Origin: Clostridiales bacterium
GTDB taxonomy: Bacteria; Bacillota; Clostridia; Christensenellales; Pumilibacteraceae
Reading direction: 5' to 3'
NCBI GenBank assembly: GCA_014799665.1
Contig: JAAVHP010000028.1
Location: 1 to 64,000, forward strand
DNA: 64,000 nt
This document shows, in pieces, positions 49,862-58,720 of this stretch (positions are counted from its first letter, which is position 1; each line of letters opens with the position of its first letter). The position numbers and the translations under genes are program-made. The notes under the pieces are model-generated. The model did no database searches. It saw only the letters and a list, made by a program, of their open reading frames with translations, and was not told the origin of the DNA.

Positions 49862-50866
49862 ATGTACGGTGTTTACGGCGATATAATAAGCGCGGCGGAG
49901 CGTGCGCTCAATAGCTTCTCGGCAACGGAGGAGCTGTTGGAATATCCCGAAGTTCAGGCGGACAAAGCGTATTATTTGTCCGTCTTATCCAAGTACAACG
50001 ATCTTAGATCGATAAAGGACAAGCTCGAAGCTTTGACTGCCGCCATTGCCGATCAGAAAGCCGCTTCGGCGTTGCTTGCCGAAGCACTGTCAGAGCCCGA
50101 TCGAGCGGCGATTTACGAGGAGATTTCCGCGTTGAAGCGAAAGGCCTCGGTTGCGGCTACGGCGCTTTCCGACGCGCTCGGGTGCAAGCACGTAGTCGAA
50201 CGCGCGTATTGCAGATTTAAGCTCGGCGAGGGTTCGTCCAAGCTCGGCACGGCGTTGTTCGCGCTAATTAAGTTCGACTTATCGTCGCGTGGGGCGAAGA
50301 TAGAGGACGAAAATACAATTTCCCGCGGCGGAAGCGTCAAGGAAATATCGTTCGTTGCGGAAGGCGCGGACGTGATCGCGCGGCTAAGTCCGCTTTCCGG
50401 CGCGCACAAGGTTTATTCCGGACAATCGCGGAGCGACGAGCTGTGCTTTGCGGTAACGCCCGCGGCGGTCGTCGAAAAAGTAGTCGAGAGCGATTTGCGT
50501 ATCGACCTGTTTCGCTCGTCGGGCGCGGGCGGTCAGCATATCAACAAGACGGAGACGGCGATACGCGTTACGCATTTACCTTCCGGACTTACCGTTGTAT
50601 GTCAGGACGAGCGGTCGCAGCTCCAAAACAAGAAGCGCGCTTTGGAAACGATAGAGAAGCGGCTGAAAGAGCGAAGCGAACAAGCCGAGAAAAAGCGCAT
50701 GGAAGCGGATATTGCCGCGCAGCATTCCCGAAAAAACACGCCGATCACGTTCGACGCGGACGGTGGCATGTTTACAGACGCGCGGCTTAAAGTGTTTACC
50801 GATGTTCCGTTTCCGCTCTCCGCCGAGCAGTTCGCGGCATACCTAAACGGGCTTATAGCACTATGA
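49862..50866 (+). CDS. RF1-like peptide release factor paralogue without codon-recognition motif
   Basis: 334 residues from ATG 49862. The catalytic domain is intact: DLRIDLFRSSGAGGQHINKTETAIRVTHLPSGL with GGQ at 223-225, then CQDERSQLQNKKRALETIEKRL. The N-terminal coiled coil (about 1-110) matches class I release factors. The decoding region is changed: where RF1 has HRVQRVPxTES...HTS, this protein has AHKVYSGQSRSDELCF, shorter and without a P-x-T or S-P-F tripeptide. It may rescue stalled ribosomes or release at non-stop complexes. Probably leaderless. ATGA overlap couples it to the helicase gene. Confidence 0.85.
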   Translation: MYGVYGDIISAAERALNSFSATEELLEYPEVQADKAYYLSVLSKYNDLRSIKDKLEALTAAIADQKAASALLAEALSEPDRAAIYEEISALKRKASVAATALSDALGCKHVVERAYCRFKLGEGSSKLGTALFALIKFDLSSRGAKIEDENTISRGGSVKEISFVAEGADVIARLSPLSGAHKVYSGQSRSDELCFAVTPAAVVEKVVESDLRIDLFRSSGAGGQHINKTETAIRVTHLPSGLTVVCQDERSQLQNKKRALETIEKRLKERSEQAEKKRMEADIAAQHSRKNTPITFDADGGMFTDARLKVFTDVPFPLSAEQFAAYLNGLIAL

Positions 50867-53244
50867 TAAAACTCACGGCAAACACGAATAGAATAGCGTT
50901 GTCATCGAGCCGTCGCGCGTACAAAACCGAGGGCTTTATTTCGCTTACGCGCCGAGTGCTTGCTATCGACGCGTTCGTGTCCCGCATTGCCGAAAGCGTT
51001 TTCGGCGCGGACGAGCTTGACGCGGGGTGCTATTCCGCGCAGACCGAGGACGGGGCGTACACGCTGTTCTTCCGCTACGGCGGCGGAGATGAGCGCCTTA
51101 GCGGCGGGGATCTGGTTTTTTACAGGTTTATCTGCGAGAACGAGAACGACGGCGGAACGGACAGGCGGCTGGGCGAATATCTTTCGGCGCACGAAAAGAT
51201 CGCGCTTATCGTGCGCGAGACCGACGACGGCATTACCGACGTCGACCTCACTCGGCTGTATCTCGTATCGGGTGCGGACGGGATCGTCAACTTCCCGTAC
51301 CTCAACGAAACGCAACGCAAGATCGTCGAGACCGAGGACGCGAATATGCTCGTTCAGGGCGTTGCGGGCAGCGGCAAGACCAACGTTTGCGTTGAAAAGA
51401 TAGTTTATTGCGCTTGCCGAAGCTATCGCGGCGCGGTGCTCTACACAACTTTTTCGCGCGGACTTTTGACCGAGACCAAAAGCCGAGTAGAGCTTTTCAC
51501 AAGAAATATCGACGATTTTATTTATGCGTATGAGCACGGGCGAGTGACCTTTCTTGACTACGACCACAAAAAGGCGGTCGAGAACAAGCTCGGCATTATT
51601 TTCTCGGTCGACGAGGACGGCGAGATAATTTCCGCGTTAAAGCGCATTTCGGCGTTTCTCAAAGAAAAGGTGGAGTATCTTCTTATAGAGGATATTTACG
51701 CGCAGGCGTTCGATAAAAAGCGCGTTGCGGGCGAGAGCGTTTTCCTTAACGAGTATCTCGGTTCGGGAAAAAACTATCGGCTTTCGGGCGCGCTCGAAAA
51801 GATCAAGCACATTGCGCCCGAGATAATCTACAAAGAAATTTACGGTATGATCTTCGGTAAGTATGAGCTCGACGCGCCCGCCGATATGATGGGCAGGGAC
51901 GAGTATGCCGAGGCGCGCAAAGACAGCTTTACTCGGCGCGAGTGCGACGTTATTTATTCGGTTGCGACCGACTACGCCGAGTTCCTGCAAAAGCGCGGTT
52001 ATACCGATAATAATATCATGAGCCGCGAGCTTCTGCGCGAAATTTCGTCGCCCATGTACTCGGTGGGCGTTATCGATGAGGCGCAGGACTTTACGCAGGT
52101 AAACCTTTGTCTTATGAAAAAGCTGTGCCGCAAGCTGTTCTGCGTGGGCGACGCGCTGCAAATGATCAACCCGTCGTACTTCAATTTCGGGTACTTAAAG
52201 CGCCTAATGTACGGCGACGTTACGGGCGTTGACGAGCTCAAACACAACTACCGCAGCACCGCGACGATAGAAAAGATCGCCGAAAAGCTGGGCGAAATGA
52301 ATATGCAGAGGTTCGGCACGCACAGCTTCGTGCTGCGCGGCGAGAGCGTGCCGTCGCCGTTGCCGTCCGCGGCGGTGCTCGTCAAGGACAAGAGCTTCGC
52401 GTACTCGCTCGGCGAAAAGCGGTTCGAAAACGTCACCGTGATCGTCGCTTCGCAGCAGAAAAAGGAAAAGCTTCGCAATGCTTTGGGCAAGACCGAGATC
52501 CTTACCGTCGCCGAAGCGAAGGGTTTGGAACGCCACACCGTAATACTCGTCGACGTTCTGAGCGACAACGCTGACAAGTGGCGGTATCTACGCGATATGT
52601 CGCTCAACAGAAAGACCGCCGACGAGAACTCCGTTTTTCGGTACTACTTCAATCTGTTCTACGTCGGCATATCCCGTGCAAGGCAGTATCTGTTCGTTGC
52701 CGAGAGCGACTGTCCGCAAACGTTCGACGCATTATTTACGGAGTGCTTCGAGCGCAAGAACAAGGAAGCGGCGCTCGCGTACCTTAAAGACATTGCGGGC
52801 AGAATAGAGATAGACGACGACGAGTTCGTCGAGCGTATCGAAAAGTTCTGTTCGTTGGAGCAGTACGAAAACGCGCGCTCCGCCGCCGACAGGCTGTCGT
52901 CCGACGAGCTGCGCAAAAAGCAATTAATTTATATATCGATACACGAGCAATACTTGCGCTACGGAAAGTTTCGCGACGCGGGCGTAGAGTACTGGCGGCA
53001 GGGCATGGACGCCGAAGCGCGCGAGATGTTTACGCGCTCGGGCGATCAAAAGCTGTTCCCGCTCATGGACGCTTGCGCGAAGGGCGGCGGGGCGCTCGAT
53101 CCCGATATAGTTCAGTTCTATCCGCTTGTCGACGACAACGACGTGGCGAAGAAGATAATTATAGACACGCTCGACAAAGACAGTCGGGAAATAGCGGAAA
53201 TGTTCAAATCGGCAAATAACGTTTTAAAGAGGAAAAGGCAATGA
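50863..53244 (+). CDS. UvrD/Rep-type SF1 helicase with C-terminal helical repeats
   Basis: 793 residues. The first 150 residues are an extra alpha/beta domain (a NERD-like or regulatory part; not assigned). SF1 helicase motifs follow: VQGVAGSGKTN (Walker A, about 165-175), VGVIDEAQDFTQ (motif II), VGDALQMINPSYF (motif III), HNYRST (motif IV) and LFYVGISRARQYLFV (motif VI). The last 150 residues are TPR-like helices (QYLRYGKFRDAGVEYWRQGMDAEAREMF). It translocates on nucleic acid; target unknown. Start and stop both overlap neighbours by ATGA, so expression is stoichiometrically tied to the RF-like and coiled-coil proteins. Confidence 0.87.
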   Translation: MIKLTANTNRIALSSSRRAYKTEGFISLTRRVLAIDAFVSRIAESVFGADELDAGCYSAQTEDGAYTLFFRYGGGDERLSGGDLVFYRFICENENDGGTDRRLGEYLSAHEKIALIVRETDDGITDVDLTRLYLVSGADGIVNFPYLNETQRKIVETEDANMLVQGVAGSGKTNVCVEKIVYCACRSYRGAVLYTTFSRGLLTETKSRVELFTRNIDDFIYAYEHGRVTFLDYDHKKAVENKLGIIFSVDEDGEIISALKRISAFLKEKVEYLLIEDIYAQAFDKKRVAGESVFLNEYLGSGKNYRLSGALEKIKHIAPEIIYKEIYGMIFGKYELDAPADMMGRDEYAEARKDSFTRRECDVIYSVATDYAEFLQKRGYTDNNIMSRELLREISSPMYSVGVIDEAQDFTQVNLCLMKKLCRKLFCVGDALQMINPSYFNFGYLKRLMYGDVTGVDELKHNYRSTATIEKIAEKLGEMNMQRFGTHSFVLRGESVPSPLPSAAVLVKDKSFAYSLGEKRFENVTVIVASQQKKEKLRNALGKTEILTVAEAKGLERHTVILVDVLSDNADKWRYLRDMSLNRKTADENSVFRYYFNLFYVGISRARQYLFVAESDCPQTFDALFTECFERKNKEAALAYLKDIAGRIEIDDDEFVERIEKFCSLEQYENARSAADRLSSDELRKKQLIYISIHEQYLRYGKFRDAGVEYWRQGMDAEAREMFTRSGDQKLFPLMDACAKGGGALDPDIVQFYPLVDDNDVAKKIIIDTLDKDSREIAEMFKSANNVLKRKRQ

Positions 53245-53957
53245 GCGATAACTCGATCAAGGAACTTATAGACAGTTTTATAGCGTACCGCAATCTGATT
53301 GCGCCCTTGCAGGACAGTCTGCATTCGGTGAGCAAGACGTACGAGGAAATTCGAAACGACCTCGACGCGCTTACTAAAAACTTTTCGGGCAGTGCGATGG
53401 CGCAGCTCGACAAGGTCCATTCCACGCTCAATGCGCAGGCTAAGAGCGGGCAGGAGCTTGGAAAAAGGATCGAGGAATACTCGGCTTCGGGCGAGCGGTA
53501 TGCGAAGGCGGTCGAGGAGATGTCGGCGCGGTTTTCGACCGTTGCGGACAGAATTTCGTCGCTCGTCGAGATCGAGAACGCCGCGCAGAGCCAGCTTGCG
53601 CGGATAGACGCGCTCATATCCGAAAAGCGTTCGTCGTACAACCTTAAAGAACTGCAAAAGTCGCTCGACGGCTACACCGCTAATGTTGAAAAAATAAGCG
53701 ACTTTATTAATAAGGATATAGCCGAGGTCTTGAAGGATAACGCCGACAAGATAGAAGCTATCCGCAAGGAAAACGAACAGCTGTCGGCGGCGGTTGCGGC
53801 GCAGGGCAAGGATATAGCCGCGCTCGTTACGGAGTTCGCCAAAACGAGCGAGCTGCTCAAAAAGTCGGTCGAGGGCAGTACTGTCAACGAGCAGTATCTT
53901 TTCGACGCGTTCGACAAATGGGCGGCGGATAGAAAGGTCAAGATCAAAAAGCAGTAG
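53241..53957 (+). CDS. coiled-coil protein
   Basis: 238 residues, nearly all heptad-patterned helix (for example LHSVSKTYEEIRNDLDALTKNFSGSAMAQLDKVHSTLNAQ and ISDFINKDIAEVLKDNADKIEAIRKENEQLSAAVAAQ). No TM, signal or enzyme motif. The C-terminus is short and basic (ADRKVKIKKQ). It overlaps the helicase stop by ATGA and precedes the beta-helix gene by 3 nt. It probably forms an oligomeric scaffold linking the other operon products; this is inference from position. Confidence 0.75.
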   Translation: MSDNSIKELIDSFIAYRNLIAPLQDSLHSVSKTYEEIRNDLDALTKNFSGSAMAQLDKVHSTLNAQAKSGQELGKRIEEYSASGERYAKAVEEMSARFSTVADRISSLVEIENAAQSQLARIDALISEKRSSYNLKELQKSLDGYTANVEKISDFINKDIAEVLKDNADKIEAIRKENEQLSAAVAAQGKDIAALVTEFAKTSELLKKSVEGSTVNEQYLFDAFDKWAADRKVKIKKQ

Positions 53958-53960
53958 GGT

Positions 53961-56255
53961 ATGGCGCGATCGACCGAACAACGCTTGCTTCAAGCCGTAA
54001 AAACCGACGACGTAAGAGAGTTCGACGGTTTGGCGGAAAATGCGCGGATAGGTGAATACCGTCTGGGCAGATTTCCCGTGCTGTCGTTGCTCTACCTTTA
54101 TAAAGCGCGAAAAATTCTTGCGACGCACGAGCTCGAGCTTTTGAAGATCTCGCGCTACGAAAAAAAAAGCGAGCCTGCGGAGCTGTCGAGAAAGTTTTCG
54201 GGCGCGGCGGGGAAATGCTTGCGGCTTTATTACGACGAGGTAGTGTCGCCGCTCGAAATGCTGTTGATCCTCGACAAGACAAGGCGCTTGGCGCGCGTGT
54301 ATAAGGACGCGGCTAAGACCGAACAGATCAAATCTCGGCTTCAATCGATTTATTCTATAAAGTACGCGCTGTCCGTTAAGTTCGAGGGCGAAAACATAAT
54401 TATAGATAAACGCCCGTTGAGTTATAGGGAAAAGAAGAAGATATTTATAGCGGGGGTGTGCGCTGCGGTAGGCGTAGCCGTAGTCGTTTGCGTGCCGACG
54501 ATTACGGTCTCGCTTCTTTCCGAACCTGCCGCTCCCGTCGTGTACGAGGTGATGCGGCTGAGCGATATAGACTTTTCGTCACAAAACGAATACGTGTTGA
54601 AGCGCGATATCGTATTGAGCGAAGCGGTCGAAGAAATGAATTGCAAGATCGGCGGCGAGGGACATAAGCTGATTTTGGGCGACGGCGCGGCTATCGGCAC
54701 GCTTAACGGAAGTCTGTCGGGAGTTACCGTCGACGGCGCGCGCGGCGTGATATTCGATACCGTTTCGGCGGGCGCGCGGGTAGCCGACGTTACGGTAAAT
54801 GTCGACGCCGATATCGAAACGGACGAGAATTCCGCGCTTGTCGCGATCGTCAACTACGGCGAGTTCGACGGCGTTACGGTCAACATTAAGGGAAGCGTTA
54901 AGGCTATCGAGTCGGATGACGAAAACGTTATCGAGACGGCGTTCGGCGGAATGGTCATGAACAACGGCGCTATATATAATGACAAAACGCAAGAAGCCGA
55001 TTACGGCGTTATCAAAAACTGCACCGTCAATTATTTACAGTTCAAGCTTGTCGGCGAGGCAAGCGCCAACGCAAGCTTCGGCGGAATCGTCGGCTTTAAC
55101 GACGGCTACTTGCAAGACTGCACCGTTACGGGCGAAATAGTTTCCGATACTTTCGACGTCGCGGGCGTGTGCGTCGTGAACAACAACGAACTTTCGAACT
55201 GCGTGAACAGTGCGGATATAGCGCAAACCGCGTCGAACATGGATTGGAATCCCATTACTTGCGGCGTGGTTTTGACCAATACTTATATGGTCAAGGGTTG
55301 CAAGAATACGGGCAAGATTTCCGCGGCTTCGACTTACGGGTCGGCGAGCGACGACGGACGAAATGCGATCGCGGCGGGTATTGCGTATTATAACAATTTC
55401 TATTATCAGTATACCCCGTATATCACGAACTGCGTAAATTCGGGCGAGGTTGAAAGCTCCGCCGCGAACGGCAGCGCGTATGCGGCGGGCGTGTGTTACG
55501 CGTCGAACGGCGGGATAGAGTTTTGCAAAAACAGCGGCTCGGCAAGAGCGGAAGCGGGGAACGGTTACGAAGCGTTAGGCGGCGGGATCGCCGATTATGC
55601 GTACGGGTATATTTATAAGTCGGTGAACGAGGGCGACGTGTATGTTTCGGGCAGCGGCGAGGCGTATGCGGGCGGAATATCTGCGCTCGCGCGTGCGCAG
55701 TTTTTGTACTGCGTTTCTAGCGGGGATATTACCGTGACCGCGAAAACCGCTCGCGTGGGTGGGATATACGGCGTGAGCGAGATAGATACCTACGGTAAGG
55801 GCACTGCCGAATATTGCATAAGCGAAAATCGATTGGATGTTACCGCTATAAACGGCGGCGCAGCGTACGTCGGCGGGATCGCGGGGTACGTGCGCGAACA
55901 GCTGTTTACCGTCAGCGGCGGTAGGGCGTTCTTCGGCGGCGGCGTTACCGATAGCTGTTTCGTCGGCGAGTGTGTCAAGCCCGACGACGTATACTTCGGC
56001 AATATCGTCGGTGCGTGTGGGGCTAATATCTACGAGAGCAATCTGTATTATTCGGGTGACGTCGAACTCCATAATTTCAACGGCAATTATTACGTGGACA
56101 ATTCGTTCATGGCGTTCGGCGCAACGTTTGCCAACTCGTCGGGCGGCGGACTCGTGACCGACGTGTCAGATAAAGGCGCGACTTCCTTGCCGACGGAGGA
56201 AGTCAAAACCACCGAAACATACAAGACGATTTTAAGCGAGCTGCAAAAAAATTGA
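53961..56255 (+). CDS. membrane-anchored GLUG/beta-helix protein with cytosolic helical domain
   Basis: 764 residues. Residues 1-155 are a helical cytosolic domain (LLQAVKTDDVREFDGLAENARI...). One TM helix (IFIAGVCAAVGVAVVVCVPTITVSLL, about 161-186) follows. The rest, about 560 residues, is an extracytoplasmic beta-helix with GLUG-like units: FGGIVGFNDGYLQDCTVTG, GGISALARAQFLYCVSSGDI and VGGIAGYVREQL. The surface half resembles the GLUG region of the lipoprotein at 9195-13049. It is last in the four-gene operon and gives that otherwise cytosolic system a link to the cell surface. Function unknown. Confidence 0.8.
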   Translation: MARSTEQRLLQAVKTDDVREFDGLAENARIGEYRLGRFPVLSLLYLYKARKILATHELELLKISRYEKKSEPAELSRKFSGAAGKCLRLYYDEVVSPLEMLLILDKTRRLARVYKDAAKTEQIKSRLQSIYSIKYALSVKFEGENIIIDKRPLSYREKKKIFIAGVCAAVGVAVVVCVPTITVSLLSEPAAPVVYEVMRLSDIDFSSQNEYVLKRDIVLSEAVEEMNCKIGGEGHKLILGDGAAIGTLNGSLSGVTVDGARGVIFDTVSAGARVADVTVNVDADIETDENSALVAIVNYGEFDGVTVNIKGSVKAIESDDENVIETAFGGMVMNNGAIYNDKTQEADYGVIKNCTVNYLQFKLVGEASANASFGGIVGFNDGYLQDCTVTGEIVSDTFDVAGVCVVNNNELSNCVNSADIAQTASNMDWNPITCGVVLTNTYMVKGCKNTGKISAASTYGSASDDGRNAIAAGIAYYNNFYYQYTPYITNCVNSGEVESSAANGSAYAAGVCYASNGGIEFCKNSGSARAEAGNGYEALGGGIADYAYGYIYKSVNEGDVYVSGSGEAYAGGISALARAQFLYCVSSGDITVTAKTARVGGIYGVSEIDTYGKGTAEYCISENRLDVTAINGGAAYVGGIAGYVREQLFTVSGGRAFFGGGVTDSCFVGECVKPDDVYFGNIVGACGANIYESNLYYSGDVELHNFNGNYYVDNSFMAFGATFANSSGGGLVTDVSDKGATSLPTEEVKTTETYKTILSELQKN

Positions 56256-56280
56256 CACGGTATCATACGTTTGTTAAAAT
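56252..56280 (+). promoter_or_regulatory. sigma-A promoter
   Basis: TTGACA (56252-56257) overlapping the previous stop codon, 17-nt spacer, TAAAAT (56275-56280). It drives the ABC-F gene. Confidence 0.75.
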
Positions 56281-56316
56281 AATAAAAATTACGGTTACGG
56301 TTAAAGGCTTTAATTA

Positions 56317-57939
56317 ATGAAAGGACAGGATCTATCTCTCGCGTTCGGCACCGAGGTCATATACGATGATGCGGAATTCTTTATAGGCGATAAGGACAAA
56401 ACGGGTATCGTCGGGGTGAATGGCGCGGGGAAAACGACGCTGTTCAAGGTCATACTGGGCGAGCAGGAGCTCGATCGCGGCAAAATTTTTACGGGCGGAG
56501 CACGGATCGGGTATCTGCCGCAGGAGATCGATTTTGCCGACAAACAAAAAACAGTTTGGGACTATCTGTTCGACGCGCGCCCCGTGCGCAAGATCGAAGC
56601 GGAACTCGATACTATTTATGCTACGCTCGAAACGGCGGGCGAAGCCGAGCAAGCGGAGCTTTTAAACCGAATGGCGGAGCTCCATGCCTGTCTCGACGGT
56701 TACGACGCGTATAACGCCGAGAATATTTTGCTCGAGCTTATTTTCGATATGAAGATAAACGACGAGCTGCTCGACATGAAGCTCGGCGATCTTTCCGGCG
56801 GGCAAAAGTCCAAAATAGCTTTTGCGCACGTGCTCTTTTCCAATCCGCAGGTTCTGCTTTTGGACGAGCCGACCAACCACCTCGACGCGACCACCAAGGA
56901 GTTCGTTACTAACTATCTAAAAAACTATAAGGGTTCCGTCCTGATAATAAGCCATGACGTCGATTTCCTAAATGCGGTCGTAAACAAAATTTTGTTCGTA
57001 AATAAGGTAACGCATAAGATCTCGGTTTACGACGGCAACTACACGGCGTTTAAGCGAAAATACGCGCAGGAACAGCTCCTTAAAGAACTGCGTATCACCC
57101 AGCAGGAACAGGAGATCAAGAAGCTTTCCGATTTCGTTTTGAAAGCCAAACAGGCGTCGCGCACAAACCACAACCTCAAAAGAATGGGGCAGGACCGCGA
57201 GATAAAACTCAAAAAGGCGATAGAAGCGCTCGAAAAACGCGATAAAGATTATAAGCACGTAAATCTCCGTTTGGAACCGAAAACGTCGAGCGGCAAGGTG
57301 CCTTTGGAAGTGCGGAACCTAACGTTCGGGTACGACGGCAAACAAAACCTGTACGACGGATTGTCGTTTATACTCAATCCCGACGAGCGGTTTTTGATCG
57401 TCGGCGAAAACGGTGTGGGCAAATCAACTCTACTAAAACTTATAATGGGGATATTGCATCCAAAAAACGGCGAAATAGTTTTCAGCAAAAAAACAGAAAT
57501 AGCTTATTACGCGCAGGAGCTCGAATTGCTCGATGAGAATAAAACCGTGCTCGAAAACACCGAAAGCACGGGATATACCGATATCCAGCACCGAAATTTG
57601 CTGGGCAATTTCCTGTTCTCGGGCGATTCGGTTTTCAAAAAGGTTTCCGTGCTGTCGCCCGGCGAAAAGGCGCGAATATCTTTGTGCAAGCTTTTGCTCG
57701 AACGCGCAAATTTATTGATTTTGGACGAGCCGACCAACCACCTAGATCCCGATACTCAGGCGGTCATCGGCGAGAACTTCCGCGACTATACGGGCACGAT
57801 TTTGCTGGTAAGCCATAATCCCGAGTTCGTCGAACAAATAGGCATCACCCGTATGCTGATCTTGCCCGAAGGAAAAATCGTCGAGTATTCAAGAGAATTG
57901 CTCGCTTACTATTATATTTTAAATACCGACTTTTTGTAA
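56317..57939 (+). CDS. ABC-F family ATPase
   Basis: 540 residues, two ABC domains in one chain and no TM region. First domain: VGVNGAGKTTLF (Walker A), LGDLSGGQKSK (signature), VLLLDEPTNHLD (Walker B). Second: VGENGVGKSTLL, VSVLSPGEKARISL, LILDEPTNHLDPD. The linker between them (about 240-310) is the Lys/Glu-rich P-site tRNA interaction motif region (RKYAQEQLLKELRITQQEQEIKKLSDFV). ABC-F proteins act on the ribosome as translation or antibiotic-protection factors. Own promoter; only a weak RBS (AAAGG). Confidence 0.93.
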   Translation: MKGQDLSLAFGTEVIYDDAEFFIGDKDKTGIVGVNGAGKTTLFKVILGEQELDRGKIFTGGARIGYLPQEIDFADKQKTVWDYLFDARPVRKIEAELDTIYATLETAGEAEQAELLNRMAELHACLDGYDAYNAENILLELIFDMKINDELLDMKLGDLSGGQKSKIAFAHVLFSNPQVLLLDEPTNHLDATTKEFVTNYLKNYKGSVLIISHDVDFLNAVVNKILFVNKVTHKISVYDGNYTAFKRKYAQEQLLKELRITQQEQEIKKLSDFVLKAKQASRTNHNLKRMGQDREIKLKKAIEALEKRDKDYKHVNLRLEPKTSSGKVPLEVRNLTFGYDGKQNLYDGLSFILNPDERFLIVGENGVGKSTLLKLIMGILHPKNGEIVFSKKTEIAYYAQELELLDENKTVLENTESTGYTDIQHRNLLGNFLFSGDSVFKKVSVLSPGEKARISLCKLLLERANLLILDEPTNHLDPDTQAVIGENFRDYTGTILLVSHNPEFVEQIGITRMLILPEGKIVEYSRELLAYYYILNTDFL

Positions 57940-57990
57940 TTTTTTAATCGGTATACGCAAAACGGGTGCGAAAGCGCATAATAAAAATCT

Positions 57991-58019
57991 TTGATTTTTT
58001 ATGCGTTTAATGTTATTAT
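57991..58019 (+). promoter_or_regulatory. promoter of leaderless grpB-like gene
   Basis: TTGATT (57991-57996), 17-nt spacer, TATTAT (58014-58019), six bases before ATG 58026. Confidence 0.7.
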
Positions 58020-58025
58020 ATTTAT

Positions 58026-58580
58026 ATGGAAAAGAAAAGACTTTCCGAAATGACGTTGGAAGAACTTTGGGAACTATTCCCGATCTTTCTCACCGAGCAC
58101 AATCCGTGCTGGGTGGAGTGGTATTCGGAAGAAATCGAACTGTTAAAAAATATATTGCCACTCGATATCGAATATCATCACGTGGGAAGTACGGCGGTAG
58201 AGGGTATTTTCGCAAAACCGATCATCGATATTTTGATAGTGGTAAATTCTGTCGAGCAAATGAAAGAAGTCGCCGATATGCTTCGTGAGCGCGGGTATAT
58301 CGTTATGTCGGCAAACGCTGACCGCATTTCATTGAATAAAGGCTACACCGAAAACGGGTTCGCCGAAAAAGTTTTTCATTTGCATATTCGGCTCGAAAAC
58401 GATAAAGACGAGATATATTTCAGAGATTATTTAAACGCTCACCCCGAAATTGCACAGGCTTACGTAAAACTCAAATTGCGGCTATGGAAAAAGTACGAAC
58501 ACGACCGCGACGGATATACCGCAGCGAAAACGGAATTTGTAAAGAAATATACCGAGCTTGCAAAGAAAACCTTGTTATAG
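58026..58580 (+). CDS. GrpB/UPF0157-family nucleotidyltransferase-like protein
   Basis: 184 residues. The core IEYHHVGSTAVEGIFAKPIIDILIVVNSVEQM contains the GS and D-x-D-type pattern of the GrpB branch of the nucleotidyltransferase fold; FHLHIRLENDKDEIYFRDYLNAHPEIAQAYVKLKLRL completes the family. Members are often linked to CoA or glutamate metabolism or to antibiotic-resistance-like fusions, but no function is established. No RBS; promoter geometry indicates a leaderless mRNA. Confidence 0.88.
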   Translation: MEKKRLSEMTLEELWELFPIFLTEHNPCWVEWYSEEIELLKNILPLDIEYHHVGSTAVEGIFAKPIIDILIVVNSVEQMKEVADMLRERGYIVMSANADRISLNKGYTENGFAEKVFHLHIRLENDKDEIYFRDYLNAHPEIAQAYVKLKLRLWKKYEHDRDGYTAAKTEFVKKYTELAKKTLL

Positions 58581-58659
58581 GTTGTCAATGTTTTATCGCG
58601 GCTTTTGAGCGATTTCAACCGATAATAGTGTAATTCAACTAACGGTTGAGTGAATAATA

Positions 58660-58688
58660 TTGAATTTTTCGGCGCGAAAGTGTATAAT
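58660..58688 (+). promoter_or_regulatory. sigma-A promoter
   Basis: TTGAAT (58660-58665), 17-nt spacer, TATAAT (58683-58688). A TCAACC/GGTTGA hairpin precedes it (58615-58648). Confidence 0.75.
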
Positions 58689-58720
58689 TAGATTGTAAAA
58701 ACGCAGGAGAGTTCGCTATT

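Noticed and set aside
53118..54344. 408-codon minus ORF opposite the coiled-coil and beta-helix genes
   Set aside because: It spans two coupled + strand genes with overlapping starts; its composition is that of a reverse reading.
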